Source: Candidatus Desantisiibacteriota bacterium (lineage in GTDB: Bacteria > JACRDZ01). From it: a stretch of 37,767 bases of DNA. Location of the stretch: positions 1-37,767 of the forward strand of contig JACQWU010000323.1 in the NCBI GenBank assembly GCA_016209155.1, in the 5' to 3' direction. The notes below the pieces were generated by a model. The model did not search any database, was not told the origin of the DNA, and saw nothing but the letters and a program-made list of their open reading frames with translations. Position numbers and translations under genes: made by a program. Shown in pieces: positions 1 through 14,800 of this stretch; positions within the stretch are counted from its first letter, which is position 1; every line of letters starts with the position of its first letter.

Positions 1-175
1 TAGAGAGAAATCTTTGAAAATTAATGAGTTAGAAGACTTTATGTATTCTCCCCCCTCTCTAGTCCTCAAATTGCTAATTTTTTTATACCGTTTTTCAATC
101 TAATCAAGTTAAAATTTATTAATGTAAATATTGAAACTGATTATTTAAAAATAAAATGATAATCTTAGCTTCTAT

Positions 176-249
176 TGTCATTCTGAGCAAAGCGAAGAAT
201 CTGTTTTTAAAGTATGAAAAGCAGATTCTTCGCTTCGCTCAGAATGACA
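176..249. repeat. Long hairpin repeat, 28-bp arms
   Basis: The arms at 176-203 and 222-249 are complementary over 28 positions with one G-T wobble, and the loop is 18 bases. The core reads GTCATTCTGAGC followed by an AGCGAAGAATCTG block. Palindromes with this core occur between genes in many environmental bacterial genomes (recollection, not searched). It lies 137 bp past the synthase stop codon and could form a strong RNA stem in either direction. Confidence 0.7.
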
Positions 250-321
250 GAATTATTTCATCATACAAAAAGGTTTTTATGATCTTTTAAAAAAATTTGA
301 GGGCACAGAGAAATTATTAGT

Positions 322-380
322 TTTTCTCCGTGTTCTCTGTGGTTCATTTTTTATCCTTTCATTTTACTTTTGACAGTACC
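322..380. repeat. Direct repeat flanking the PKS gene, copy A
   Basis: This segment, from TTTTCTCCGTG through CTCTGTGGTTCATTTTTT to TTTTGACAGTACC, recurs in the same orientation at 20288-20350 with a few indels and one or two substitutions. Copy A ends 5 bases before the synthase stop codon. Copy B lies just upstream of the synthase start. The left arm of the palindrome is degenerate in this copy. Confidence 0.75.
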
Positions 381-385
381 AAAAT

Positions 386-2863
386 TTATAACAGTTGATC
401 TGCTTGCTCTATATCCAAATTTCCTTCATATACCTGTTCTAATACCTTCTCAATAGAATAAGACGGTGTTGATTCCAAACTAACATGCAATGTCCTATCT
501 GATTTATTTAATTCCTTTGACAGAAATCCGGCAAATTCACGAATTGTCGGATAATCATATATTTTGGTTGCTATAATCGAGATGCCATACTGTTTATTGA
601 TCACCCGCACCCACTCCACACCTGTAACTGAATCCAATCCCATATCAATAAAAGGTTTATCTATATCAACTTCACTATGTTCCATGTATAAGGTTTTCGC
701 TAAGCTTATTGCTAATTCCTCCTGTAATAATTTTATTGATACGGGATTATACTTTTGAATCACAGGTTTAGAATTGTCCATTATTTTTAATTCTGGTAAT
801 GACTTACTTATAGATGGCAGAATGATTTGATTTTGATCTGATGTTTTGTGAGCCGGCAGTTGATTATCTGACAAAGAAGCTAACTTTATTTTGTTTGGTT
901 TTTCAGATTTATTGGATAAAATGATTACTTCTGCAGGTTCGGTCTTTAAAGGGTGTTGAGATAATATCGAACGTGACTTGTCTTCAGAAAGATGAGAGGC
1001 TTTTTTATCCGCTAGAGAATGTATTGACTTTGCATCTGTTGAGGTGCTGCTGCCTGATGGCATAACATTATTTTCTGACAACCAATATCTCTCTTGAACA
1101 AAAGGGTATGTAGGCAAACTTATGCGATGAGGTTTTTTATCACTGTAAAGTTTGCTCCAATTAACATTCAGCCCCTTGCACCAGAGATCCAAAAGTTTAT
1201 CATACTTTTTCCTGCTGATCCAAGTATCAATTGTTTTTTCAATATCTTCATCTTCTGCAATAATAGCCAGTACATCTTTACTGCGCTTAACCTGCCCTCG
1301 ATAGAGGTTCTCAAAATTATCCTGTCCTTCCAAAAACTTCTTAAGTTTTTCTTCAAGTTCTCTGATTGACGACACCATTATTGCCAGGCGATCTTCCATT
1401 GCTTCACGTCCCACTTGAAGGGTATAGGCTATATCTGCTAAATTAGCATCCAAGAATTGCTGTTCAAGAATCGCAGCCAATAATCGTTGAACTTGCTCTT
1501 TAAGGCGATTTTCATTTTTTGCTGATAGTATTATAATTGCAGGGTTCTGAGGGGTAATTGTAATTGACAACTGATTCTCTTTCTTTTGAATGAATTCTTC
1601 GATTATAACATAGGCATTGGCTCCGCCCGCACCAAAAGCAGAAATACCGGCAATTCTTGGATATTCTTTAGTCGCTCCATTGATTTCCAATATAGGACGT
1701 TTCCATTCAGCAAGCTCTTGTTGAACAACAAAGGGAGTGTTTTTGAAATCAATATTGGGATTAAGTATCCTGGAATGCAGCGATGGCACAAATTGTCTGT
1801 ATTTCATCTGTAATAGGACTTTTGTTAATCCCGCTATACCTGCTGCTGATTCCAAATGTCCTATATTTGACTTTACTGATCCGATCGAACAGTATTGCCT
1901 ATCTTCTGTATATTCTCCAAATGCCTTTGTCAGTCCTGTAATTTCTATTGGATCTCCCAGAGATGTCCCTGTTCCGTGAGCTTCTATATAACTAATTGTC
2001 CGAGGGTCTATCTTCGTCCTTTTTAATGCCTCCTTTATCATGTCCGTCTGGGCATTGGGATTGGGGACTGTGTATCCATTGGTCTTTCCACCTGTACTCA
2101 GCATTGTTCCTTTAATAATTCCATAAATATGATCATTGTCAATATTTGCTTTGTGCAATGGTTTTAAGACAATCGCTCCTACTCCCTCTCCTGCCACAAA
2201 CCCATCTGCCTGATTCCCAAATGATTTGCATTGATTGCTTGAAGACAGCATGGTCATTTCAGACAATTTAATATAATGCTCGGGATTTACAATCAGATTG
2301 ACTCCTCCTGCTATGGCGCATTCACTTGTGCCACTATGCAGACTCTCAACAGCCATATGAATCGCTGTTAATGAAGAAGAACAGGCAGTATCCACTGCTA
2401 TACTCGGACCTTGAAAATTCAGAAAATATGAAAGACGATTCGCAATAGACCAATAGCTTGAGCCGGTAGGATAGTTTCCATTCATAACCCCAACAAACAC
2501 TCCAATCTTTCTACTTCCGCAAAGTGTTGCTGGCGTATATCCTGCATCTTCAATGCTTGAATATGCTATTTCCAAAAACAGACGCTCCTGGGGATCTATC
2601 TGTTCTGCTTCTCTTGGAGAAATCTGAAAAAATGCAGGATCAAATTTGTCAATATTCTTGATAAAACCTCCCCATTTAGTATATATTTTTCCTTTTTTCC
2701 CTTTTTCTTCATTAAAGTAGGTTTGCCAATCCCATCTATCTCCCGGAATCTCAGCAATGCAATTTCTGCCATTTTTTAAATTATTCCAGAATTCAATAAT
2801 ATTATCTGCTTCCGGATATCGTCCTGCAAGCCCAATAATAGCAATATCCTGAAATCTGAAATT
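386..2863 (-). other. PKS module 4: KS-ACP with beta-branching ACP
   Basis: KS4 has DTACSSS (C5946) and is followed only by the KS linker, a low-complexity Ser/Lys-rich stretch of about 110 residues, and one ACP (S6530). No reductive domain is present, so the beta-keto group stays. The ACP reads GLDSVTGVEW: Trp6536 is six residues after the phosphopantetheine Ser. This Trp flags ACPs that are substrates for HMG-synthase beta-branching cassettes. The other three ACPs have Leu, Val and Leu at this position. The adjacent ACP, KS-Ser and ECH genes support beta-branching here. Confidence 0.85.
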
Positions 2864-5800
2864 TTGAGACTCTGTTTGTTCGGTTTTTTGATTATACCGC
2901 TTCAGAAAGCGTCTGTTTTTTCTTATTGGCAAATTGTGATTCTCCGGTGAAGATGTAACATATATTTCATCATTATGAGAAATCTCTTTTTGATGTTCAT
3001 GCTCATCCAAACCCACCAGAGTAATCAATGATTCCTTCTGAGTTTTTATAAGATGATCTGCTACACCATCAATAGTTTGATACTCAAAAAATAAAGTGCT
3101 TGTAATATTATTCAGTACTTTACTGAGAGCACCGGTAAGCCGGACAATGAAAATTGAATCAATTCCATATTTTTCCAGAGGTGTTTTGGAATCGATATTG
3201 TGAGCGGGGATATTAAGGATTTCACCAACTAATTTTTTAATATAATTTATAGTTCTATCACGAAGAGAATCATACTTAATTTCACCGGTTGTCGAATACC
3301 TTTGTTCTATGGGCTGCTCTTTCCTTACTTCTGCATTAACTTTCTTTTGAACAGACGGTATACTCATTTTTGGCATTAGTTTTTGCCGGACAACCCCATC
3401 ACTTTCAGCAACTATAATTTGTTGACCTAATCTATGAGACTCATGTGCGGGGAAAAATACTGCCCCGAACCCTTCCTCTTTCAATACTTTTTGCCATGTC
3501 TCAGGATATAATCCGGGACAGCCAGGGATACGCAAACCTATATCCTCATACAGCCACCATCCTTCCAGAAGACCGAATGTCAGGTGTGTAAACAATGATG
3601 TATTGGTTATCTCATTTAGAAGTATAACTCCATTTTTTTTGAGCGCTGCTTTGGCATTCTGTAATGTCTGCCTTATTTTTTTCGTGGCATGCAGCACATT
3701 TGCAGCAATCACCAGATCATAACCTCCGGCATTTATTTTTTGGCCTGCTATTGGCGCACTTACATCAAATATACCGTAAGTCAAATATGGGTTCTCTTGC
3801 CCATACTCTTTTTCCGAATGCAAAAGAAATGACATGGAAATATCCGAATAGCAATACTCTTCAATATTATCCTTATACCTCCTAAGTTTCCTGAAGACTA
3901 TCGTGCTGGTACCGCCTGTTCCTGCTCCTATCTCAAGTATCCGAATCCGTGCAGATGGGTCTTGTTTAAGTCTCTCCTCAAAATAGTCAACTACAACATT
4001 GGCAAGCACTTCATTAAAGTAATCCGCAACAGGATTATCTTTAAATATTCCTTCAACCAATGACATTGAAGCATTCGGAAATATTATGTCTGTGGCATTC
4101 ATCTTCCCTTTGAGAATATCAGGTAGTCCTCGGAGAGTTGTCGCTAACAATATCACTTTTGCTTTCATATTGGGGTCTTTCAACCACTGACCCTTTTTCT
4201 GTTCCCATTCTTTCCATAACACATTTATATCTACTCGATTCTTATCTACAACAGTATATAACGCTCCATCAAAGTGTAAGTAATGTTTCCGTACCAAAAC
4301 AGAGATACTTTCTTTTAACCATTTATCATAAAATTCACTCAGACCACTCTTTATTTTGAGGTCAGCAAGCGCCACCTGATCTTCTGTAAATATGCCAATA
4401 GCTTGTAATTGCTCCAAGAGTATCCGGCAGATAACTTCTTCCATTTCCGACATGGCATCATTTTCTTTTAATACTATTTGACGGGTAGATAAAATCTTAT
4501 CTTTAATGATTTGAATAATCGAGGGAAGGGTATTTTCATAAACCGCAATCGCTTCATCTGTATTGACTCCCTTCATAACTAAAGGTTTTATAATCTTTAT
4601 CATAGCTATCTGATCCATCGGGGATACAAGTAGTGTTTCAGTTGCTTTCATACCTTCCGGTGGTTCAATGGAGCCGATCCCTGCTTGTGCTATCCTCTCC
4701 TGATATGCTTTTGAAGAAACAACCCCTACACTGCCCCAATAGCCCCAATTCATTATTTTCACAGTACATGGCCATTCAAGAACAAGCTGATGGGCAAAAG
4801 CATCGTTAAATGTGCAGCCTGCAGCATAGTTACTCTGTCCCGCAGCTTTTACATATGATTGCATGGAAGAGAAAAAGAGGACAAAATCCAATGGCTCGCG
4901 TTTGAATACTTGTACCATTCGCACACTTACGCTAACTTTCGCTGAAAGAGCTGAATTGAATTGCTCTTCTTGCATATTTGCAAGGCTTTGATCCAGGAGC
5001 ACAATTGCTGAATGTACTATCCCGTTTATATTTATATATCGTTGCTTAATCTCTTCATAGGCGCGCTGGAGGTCATCTAAGTTCGATGCATCAGCTGAAA
5101 TATATAGCGGTGCAGGGCCTAAGTCTGTAAGTCTATTTAATTTTGCTTGAATAGTTGGATTATTTTTTCTTCGTCCTATCCATATGATCTGAGCTTTATA
5201 GTTACGAATCATATACTCGCTCCAGACCTCTCCGATCCCTCCTGCGCCTCCTATCACCACATACACACCCCCGAATTTATAGTTAGCACTGGTCTGATTA
5301 GAATGAGGGCAATCTATTAATAACAAGTTTTGTCGATACCATTCACCTTTATTATAGACCCATGCTTCTCCTTGGGAATCAGCCGGTAGCGTAAACATAT
5401 CATAAATTGGCCATTCATCTCTGCTATCCAAATCAATGAACCGGATATTCCAGTTAGGATATTCTTTGGCAAGAGAGCCAACTAGCCCATTAATGCTCGC
5501 ATGAGATGGATTCACTCGATCACCTTTGTGAATAGGTTGAGACTGAATCGTGATTACACTCCAACCTAAATTTCTAGTATCATAGTTCAAACTCAGAAAA
5601 GCCTTAATTATTCTAAAAACTTGCAGCACCCCACAGTTTTGGTTTTCTATAATTGCTTCATCCGCTAGTGATATCAAAGGCGCATATGGAGCAATCCATA
5701 TAACATGATCAATAGTACTGTAATCTCGCAATTTTTGAGTAATATTCTCTATGGTATCATCAGACTCTATGTCTAATGCATATGCGTTTGGATAAAGCTT

Positions 5801-8800
5801 CTGAATAGCAAGCCTGTTATTTTCATTTCCACCTATAATCACAACCTGCTTTGTTGATAAAGGAAATATATCTCCATTTGGTTTTGGTATTGAATCCCAT
5901 ACAGGTGTCAGCAAGATATTGCCAACTGGTAACTCGGAGACAGAAGCTTGAATTGCGCTTTCCATCGTCCTTAATGAAAGTCCCTTCATACGCACGCAAA
6001 CATTACCTTTATCATCACATAAATCAATCTCAAATTTGTATATTATGCTCCCTGCTTTGCTACCATTACTATATCGGATAAATGCCCACATCAGCGATGC
6101 GCATTTTCCAAAAATTTCAAGTTCCTCTAGAGCAAATGGCAAGATCGGCTTGCTATAAACAACATCATCAGACAATATCGAATTATCATCACCTATCATT
6201 AAACCTATTGATGCTTGCAAAGCTGAATCCATTAAACAAGGATGCAAAACAAATTGATCTTTAGTATCAGATATAAATGAAGGCAAAGACAGCTTCGCCA
6301 ACATTTGACTGTCTCCTATAAGCACTTCATTTATACCCTGATGTCTCGAACCATACTCAATCCCCATTGCCTTAAATAACTCATAACATTTGCTAGAAGA
6401 AAGTTTGCTTTTGGTACATTGAGCTTTTAAATCTTTGATATTCAAAATTGGAATTTCAGAAATCGAAATAAGATGTGCTATTCCGCTGCTGTGAGTTACT
6501 ATATCAACATCGCTTTCTTGAGGTGTGCTGTAAATCTCATAAACAATCTCTTTGTTATTCTCAGGATAGAGTCCGATGTGAACATGGACCGGTTGTCCAT
6601 TTACTGATATGGGTTTTGCCCAAACAATATTCTTCAGGCTGATCCCTGTCAGATCTTCACGCAATGCTTTAGTTGACTGTTCCACTGCTGTTCGGGCCAT
6701 TTCAAGATAAGCCACCCCTGGTAAAACTTTTTGGCCATTCACGACATGATCCGCCAGAAAAAACTCGTCACCCGTAAAAGTAGAACTGAACCGCTGCTCA
6801 AATAAATCTGAAGTGTTTTGATGGAGTAAAGGATGAACAGCAGAAATATTAACCATGCTTATTGTTTTACTGCATGCTGCGGAATCTATATCAGTCACCC
6901 AGTAACGTTCTTTTGCAAATGGATAAACAGGCAGGGGAATCCGCTTCGGTATTTGATTTGAATATAATAATCCCCACTCTATCTCCACACCATTTACCCA
7001 AAGCCGCGCTAATCTTGTAAGTTTTTTTTTATTCAGCAATTTTCTTAGAAATTCTTTCCCCTCTTCTTCTTCACCTAAAAGTTCTATTTTCTCTTTATTT
7101 GATTTTATATCCCCTCGATAAACATTTTCAATATCAGATTTTCCCTCGCTATATTGCAACAATTTTTCCAGTAATTCTTTTGTGTTAGATACCACTAATG
7201 CGAGTCTCTCTTCCATTGGTTCCCGTCCCACCTGTAGGGTGTAGGAGATATCCAATAAGTCCGTATCTGATACGTCTTTATTTTCTAAAAATGCCGCAAT
7301 CTCTCTTGAATATACCTTCAGACGCTCTTCATTCCTAGCAGAAAGAACAATAATATATTGTCCTTCCAATGTAACATTAGGACTATTTAATGATTTGTAT
7401 TCCTCTAATATCAGATGAGCATTTGATCCTCCTGCTCCAAATGCGCTGATACCAGCACGACGAGGATATATCTTATCCTTCCCTGCTTCTTTTATAACAG
7501 GTTGTTTCCATTCCTTAAGTTCGCGTTGAATATAAAATGGTGATTCCTCAAAATTAATATTGGGATTCAGTTTCTCAGTATGGATAGAAGGCACCAACTG
7601 CTTATGATTCATCTGTAGTATCATCTTCGTTAATCCCGCTATACCTGCTGCTGATTCCAAATGTCCTATGTTTGACTTCACTGATCCGATCGAACAGTAT
7701 TGCCTATCCTCTGTATGTTCTCTAAATGCCTTTGTTAACCCTGTAATCTCTATCGGATCTCCCAAAGATGTCCCTGTTCCGTGAGCCTCTATATAACTGA
7801 TTGTCCGAGGGTCTATATTCGCCCTCTTTAATGTCTCCTTTATCAGACTTGCCTGAGCATTGGGGTTCGGTACTGTGTATCCTTTTGCCTTACCGCCAGA
7901 ATTAATAGCCGTAGCCTTAATAACAGCATATATATGGTCTCCATCCTCAATCGCTTTCTGCATTGATTTTAAGAGAACCGCACCCACTCCTTCTCCAGGC
8001 ACGTACCCGTTTCCGCCTTCTCCAAAACTGCGACATCTTCCATCACTTGAGGCAAATTTCAACTGGCTTAACAAAATATATTTATTCGGATGGATCGATA
8101 CATTTATTCCTCCGGCTATAGCTAATTCGCTTTCCCCTCTTCGTATACTTTCACAGGCAAGATGTATTGCTGTCAGGGACGATGAGCACATTGTATCTAA
8201 TGCAATACTCGGACCCTGAAGGTTGAAATAATAAGATACTCTATTAGCTATCGATGCATGCAGGGATCCGAGAGCAATTATATTTCCTTTTTGGGATTCC
8301 TTAACTCCAAATAACTGATATTCGCTATACATCACTCCGACAAATACACCCACCCGATTTTTCTCGATACGGGCAAGCGTATAGCCAGCATCCTCAATTG
8401 TGTGCCATACTGTCTCCAAAAAAAGCCGTTCCTGCGGATCCATAACTTCTGCTTCACGCGGAGCGATGTTAAAAAACAACGGATCAAATTTATCCACATC
8501 TTCTATAAAACCACCCCATTTGCTGTAACTGTTTCCTATTTTCTCTTTGTCAGGATTGTAATATTCCTGATAATCCCATCGATCTTGCGGTATCTCAGTA
8601 ATACAATCTTTTCCTTTTTTTAAATTTTCCCAATACTCCTCTATATTTTTTGCCATAGGATATCTACCACTTAATCCAATAATAGCAATATCTTCTGTCC
8701 CATTCTCAGCTTCTTCACTTGAATGCACAAATCTCCCAGGCCGTTGATATCTCTTCAATTCATTATCCTGATATACTTTTTCTTCCATCCCCTTTGTTCC

Positions 8801-11800
8801 TGTTTTATTATATCCTCCAATTGCTTCCAGCAGTCTTTCTATGTGGTTCTCTATAAAATATTTTGTAAGTTCTCTTATATTTTTATATTCAAAAAATAAA
8901 GTTTTTGATAATACTCCAAAATGCTCTTCAAGTTCCCTGGTTACATTCAAGATCATCACAGAATCTATGCCGTAACGCTCAAAAGGATCTTCTGATTGTA
9001 TTTTTGAAGACTGTAGCTTTATCTGATGAGAGATTATATTTTTTAAAAATATCTCTGCTTTTTCCTGTAACTGAATCTTCTCTTGGAGTCCATACTGTTT
9101 GCTGTTATATTCCACATCTGCTGAATAATCTTTATTCAACGCATTCTTTATTTGCTCGCCCTCTCCTTCGAGAACAATCAATTGTGAAACAGGAGATATC
9201 AATCCGTCTTCAAAAACCTGAATACCTTTTTCATTGCTTAATGGTCTAGCTCCGGTCAGTTTCTTGTAAAAAGCTATGGAATCCTCAGGTACCACCATAC
9301 CTCCTGATTCCCATAATGGCCAATTAATAGAAAGTGTTTTGCCGGATCGTTTTCCTTCTTCTTTCCATTGGCGGCGCATCTCTGAAAAATTATCCATAAA
9401 ACTGTTTCCATATGCATAATCACTCTGCCCTATATTACCTGTTATTGCTGCAATAGAAGAAAACATCACAAAAAAATCTAAGGGATATTCCTTAGTAACT
9501 TCGTCCAACCATATAGTGCCATATACCTTTGGTGACAGAACAGCTTCCATATTTTCTTTTGTCTTCTTCAGCATTAAAGAATCACGAATCACACCAGCGC
9601 TATGAATCACTCCATGTATTTCTCCAAAACGGGATCTTGCTTTTGAAATAAATTTCTCTACATCCCCCTTTTGTGATATATCAGCTTTGATATACATTAT
9701 TTTGGAACCAAGTTTCTCTATTCCCTGTAATTTCCTTTGTTTTTCATTAGACAAATCAGAACGACCTACAAGAACCAATCGTGCCTTAACCTTTCTGGCT
9801 AAGTGCTCTGCAAAAATTAGCCCCAGACCACCTGCACCTCCGGTGATTACATATACTCCTTCTTTTTTTAACGGCAAAGATATATTGGCTTTGTTTGTCA
9901 GCTTAAATTCTTTATAATTTTTTATAAATCGTGACCCGTCTTTATAACAAATCTCAACATTTTTCCTATCTTCTGACTGAAATTCAGGCAATATCAGATC
10001 AAGTAATCGTGAAGGATTTAGGTTGGTTTTAAATTTCTTGGTTATTTGTAAATCTATAATCTTATAAATAAAATTAGGATTTTCCATATGGATAGTTTTT
10101 GCAAAACCTGTTACCCCTGCATATTGCGGTAGCAGCTCATTAGCATGACTTGAATAGACATATAACAGATGTATCTTGCCTTTTATTTTTTGCTCCATAA
10201 GTCCCTGACTCAGATGAAATATAGAGTATATGCCATGGTCAAGCTGATTTCTGAGTGCATCTTCCTTATTTGTAAATTGTTCTTTTGACCACAGATGAAT
10301 AATTTTATCGGGCATTTTATCTTTTTCTCTCAAAGTCTTAAATAACCGGCGATAATCATTGGGCTGTCCGGGATTTATCTCATAAATATTATTTCCCTTA
10401 TCACTATAACTTTCTTTAGGTTTCACTAATATGACCGCGGGAGTATTATTATCATTTTTTATGCGATTATTTAATGTATTAAATACTTCCTCTCCTGTAT
10501 CAAAAAACAAAATAGTTCCTCTTTGAGCCTTTATTGTCTCTTTCGTAATAAGTTCCATCTTTTCCCATTCGCCGTGAAAATATAGTGTCTCATGAGTATT
10601 CAAATCAGTAATACGTTCTTTGTTCAGTAACTCATTATCATTAAAACCTTGTATGGTCTTAGTTTTGTTGTGAAATAGCCGTGGTAAAAAATCTTTTATT
10701 TTCACTAAAGCACTTCCACCCTCATCAACTAATTGAATATGAAATTTATTTAACGGCGCATCTTTACTATATCCATTTTCTGCTATTGCTACATAAACAT
10801 AAAATTTCTCAGGTAACGGCATTTTTATCTCTAACTCTCCAATTGAAAAAGGGACAGAGAGCATGGATGCTGTCTCATTACTTACCATCAGCCAGGCAAC
10901 TGTCTGTAACGCCCCATCCATGAGTGACGGATGAAGTACGAAATCCTGAAACTCCCCTCTCAATTCCTTAGGCAGCTCTATCAAAGATAAAGCTTCTCGC
11001 TCATTATGATACATCTTCTGTATTGTTCGAAAACCTGATCCATATTGAAGCCCTACGGATTGAAACATATCGTAACACTCTTTTCTGCTCTTAATATTCG
11101 GACATCGCGCTCGTATGGCTTCAATATCAATGAATTCATTATTATCAGAGATTTCATCATAGACTAATTTCCCGTACGAATAGATTATCCTGCTGTTAAC
11201 TTCTCCAGTAGTGCTAATCTCAAAATCCACAACACCCTTATCTCTATTTGAATATAGGCTTATTAAGACATCCTGCATCCCATCTGTCACTGTAACCGGT
11301 TTTACCCATATAATATCCTTTAACTTTCTTACCTTACCTTTTCGATAAGCTAAATTACCAGCTGCTCTTGCCATTTCTAAATGAACAACACCTGGCAGCA
11401 TCATTTCATTTTCAACAATATGATTTTTGATATATGAGTCTTCACTCGTGAATACTTTTTTATAACATTGTTCTTCCAACGTAGATTCATTAGTATCAAT
11501 CAGTGGATGAAGCATCGCAATCTGACTTTGTCTAGTGCTTATACCTTTGATGTTTTCAGATTCTGATATCCAGTATCGATCCCTGGCAAACGGATAGGTA
11601 GGCAATGAAATCCGGTTTGGTTTATGTCCCGAATACAATAAACTCTTGTCTATTTCTATACCTACTGTCCAAAGCTGTGCTAATTTTTCAATTTTCCTAT
11701 CATTTATTAAACTTCCTATAAACTCTTTTCCTGCATTTCCTTCAATCAAAATACCTACTTGTGCTTTACTTACCTTTACATTACCCTGAAAGATATTTTC

Positions 11801-14800
11801 TATATCTGCTTTACTTTCATAATATAGAGATAATTTTTCTAGCAAATCTTTTGTGTTTGATACTACCAATGCCAGCCTCTCTTCCATTGGTTCCCTGCCA
11901 ACATGTAAAGTATAGGCAATATCTGCAAGAGAAATAGCGTCTTTATTTTTTTCTAAATATTCATGCATCTCTAGAGCATATGTTTTGAGCCTTTCTTTAT
12001 CTTTGGCTGAAAGCATGATAATATATTGTTCCTGATTTTCTATTCTCGCTTGTAAGTTCGGCTTTTCATACTCCTCTAATATCAGATGAGCATTTGATCC
12101 TCCTGCTCCAAATGCGCTGATACCAGCACGACGAGGATATATCTTATCCTTCCCGGCTTCTTTTATAACAGGTTGTTTCCATTCCTTAAGTTCGCGTTGA
12201 ATATAAAACGGTGATTCCTCAAAATTAATATTGGGATTCAGTTTCTCAGTATGGATAGAAGGAACTAACTGCTTATGTTTCATTTGCAATATCACTTTAG
12301 TCAATCCTGCTATCCCTGCTGCTGATTCCAAATGTCCTATGTTTGACTTCACTGATCCGATCGAACAGTATTGCTTATCCTCTGTATATTCCTTAAATGC
12401 CTTTGTTAGCCCTGTAATCTCTATCGGATCTCCCAGAGATGTCCCTGTTCCGTGAGCCTCTATATAACTAATTGTCCGAGGGTCTATATTTGCCCTCTTT
12501 AATGTCTCCTTTATCAGACTTGCCTGAGCATTGGGGTTCGGGACTGTGTATCCGCTTGTCTTCCCCCCCGCATTTATGAAAGACCCTTTGATGACAGCAT
12601 ATATCTGATCTCCATCTGCAATGGCTTTCTTTAACGGTTTTAATAGCACTGCTCCAATTCCTTCTCCATCCACAAATCCATCTGCATCATCACCAAATGC
12701 CCTGCATTTTTCATCTCTTGAAAGCATGTTCATACTCGATAAGTTGCTGTAGTGCGCTGAGTGAAGAATCAGATTGACTCCGCCAGCTATCGCTGCTTGA
12801 CTCTCACCTCTTTTGATGCTCTCGCATGCAAGGTGAATCGCTGTCAGAGATGCCGAACAAGCCGAGTCTATAGCTATGCTTGGTCCCTGAAGATTGAAAT
12901 AGTATGAAACCCTATTTGCTATCGACCAATATGCCACTGGACTACCGTATCGGACATAATTATTGTTCATTACTCCTACAAAAACCCCTACTTTGTAATC
13001 TATCTCAGCAAGCGCTTTTCTCGTAATACCTGCATCTTCAAATAATGACCATGCTGTCTCTAAAAATAAACGTTCTTGTGGATCCATATTTTCCGCTTCT
13101 TTGGGAGATATGTTGAAAAATAAGGGATCGAATCTATCTACTTCATTTATAAATCCTCCCCATTTGCTATAGCTTTTTCCTGTTTGTCTAGAATCAGGGT
13201 TGTAATACTTATGCCAGTCCCAGCGGTCTATGGGGACCTCGCTTATACAGCTTTTACCACTCCTGAGATTTTTCCAAAAAGACTTGAGACTCTCTGACAT
13301 GGGATAACGCCCACTCACACCGATGATCGCTATGTCATGAACAGTATCTGGATTTTTTGAATCATCTTCCGGTTTATCACCCATAGTCTTATTCTCTGAT
13401 TCTCCCTTCGTAAATCCATATTTCATCTCTGACAAACCTTTCTCTTTTTTTACTTTGTCAGTAGTAAATATCTGATTCGAATTTTCTAAAAAAGAAGGTC
13501 TTTCCAGACTAAATCTCTTTTTAATATCATTCGTATAATTTTTAATAAAATAGTCTGTCAATGCCCCTGCCGATGGGTATTCAAATAATAATGTAACCGG
13601 TAGCTTCCCAAAGTCCCGTTCAAAATTTTTATTAAGTTCCATTACTATAAGAGAATCCACACCGTATTTTTCAAAATTAGACTGTTCATCCATATCTGTT
13701 TTTTTTATCTGTAATACTTCTGAAAATATACTTTTGACATATTCCATTACCTTTTCCCGCAAACCATTTGCCGATGCTGGAATATTAATAGGCTTTTCAT
13801 TGTAGTTTGAACCAATATGTTTAATCTCTTCAGGATACCTCTCCTTTACTTCTTTCTCAGGCTTTTTATTTTCCTTTATCAGCACCATTCCATCGCTTTC
13901 TCCGATAATTATTCTCTGTGCTGTTTTATCTTCAGTTATATTTGGAAGACCCAAAATCTTAGCTTTCCTGAACCCGTTTGACTCAAATATTCCTCTCCAG
14001 TTTTCCATCTCTATCAAAGGTGAATTCTTCAAACGATTCTCACTATCATTAAAAAGCCACCATCCATCTGTTAGTCCGAATATCAGTGTAATAAAGTCTT
14101 GTACACGGATCAGTTCATTCAGTATAAATAAACCGCTTGTTTTAAGCAGTTTTTTGGTTTGATTTAAAGTGTTATCTATTCGTTTTGTGGCATGTATCAC
14201 ATTGGTGCCAATCACTACATCTATGCTATTAGGCTCGAAACCTTGTGCTTTAGGATCCTCCTCAATATTTAATGCCTTGAATTCTACAAAGGGATACTCT
14301 ACTCCAAATCTCTTTCTGCCGTACTGGGTAAATCCTACTGAAATATCAGTATAAAAATACCGAATCTTTTGTGCATATTCTCTAATTGCCTCTAAAACAA
14401 ATTTACTCGTTCCTCCTGTACCTGCTCCTATTTCCAAAATCTTTATCTGCTCAACATCACCTTTATGAAGCATATACCTTATGTAACCACTTACAATTGT
14501 TGCCATAAACTGATTATAATAATCTGCAATTACATTCCCCTTATAAACACCCTCTACTAATGAAAAGTCGCCCCCAGGAAACATAATTTCCATATAATCT
14601 CTTTTTCCTGTAAGAATATCCGGATAAGACTGTATACATGCCCAAAGGAGATCCACATGTGACCTTATCTCAGGATAAAGAGATAACAACTGTTTTTTCA
14701 TATTTACATTATCTTTTAACTCCTCTTTTAGTTCAGCATTTTCTAGTCGAGAATTGGTTAATATCTCCTGACCTGTAAGTTGGATGAATCCTGCTTTGAC

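Larger units (their letters stand above)
1..385. other. Intergenic segment left of the polyketide synthase gene
   Basis: No gene is supported here. A frame at 2-103 (+) is open from the window edge to a TAA and could be the last 33 codons of a gene entering from the left, but it has no recognisable motif. The rest holds a long hairpin repeat (176-249) and one copy of a repeat (322-380) that recurs on the other side of the synthase gene. A stem formed by CACAGAGAA and TTCTCTGTG lies downstream of the synthase stop on the minus strand and is followed by a T-rich run, so it may end the operon transcript. Confidence 0.5.

Noticed and set aside
2-103. Gene entering from the left edge on the plus strand
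   Set aside because: Only 33 codons without a start or motif; kept as a remark in the intergenic entry and not as a gene.
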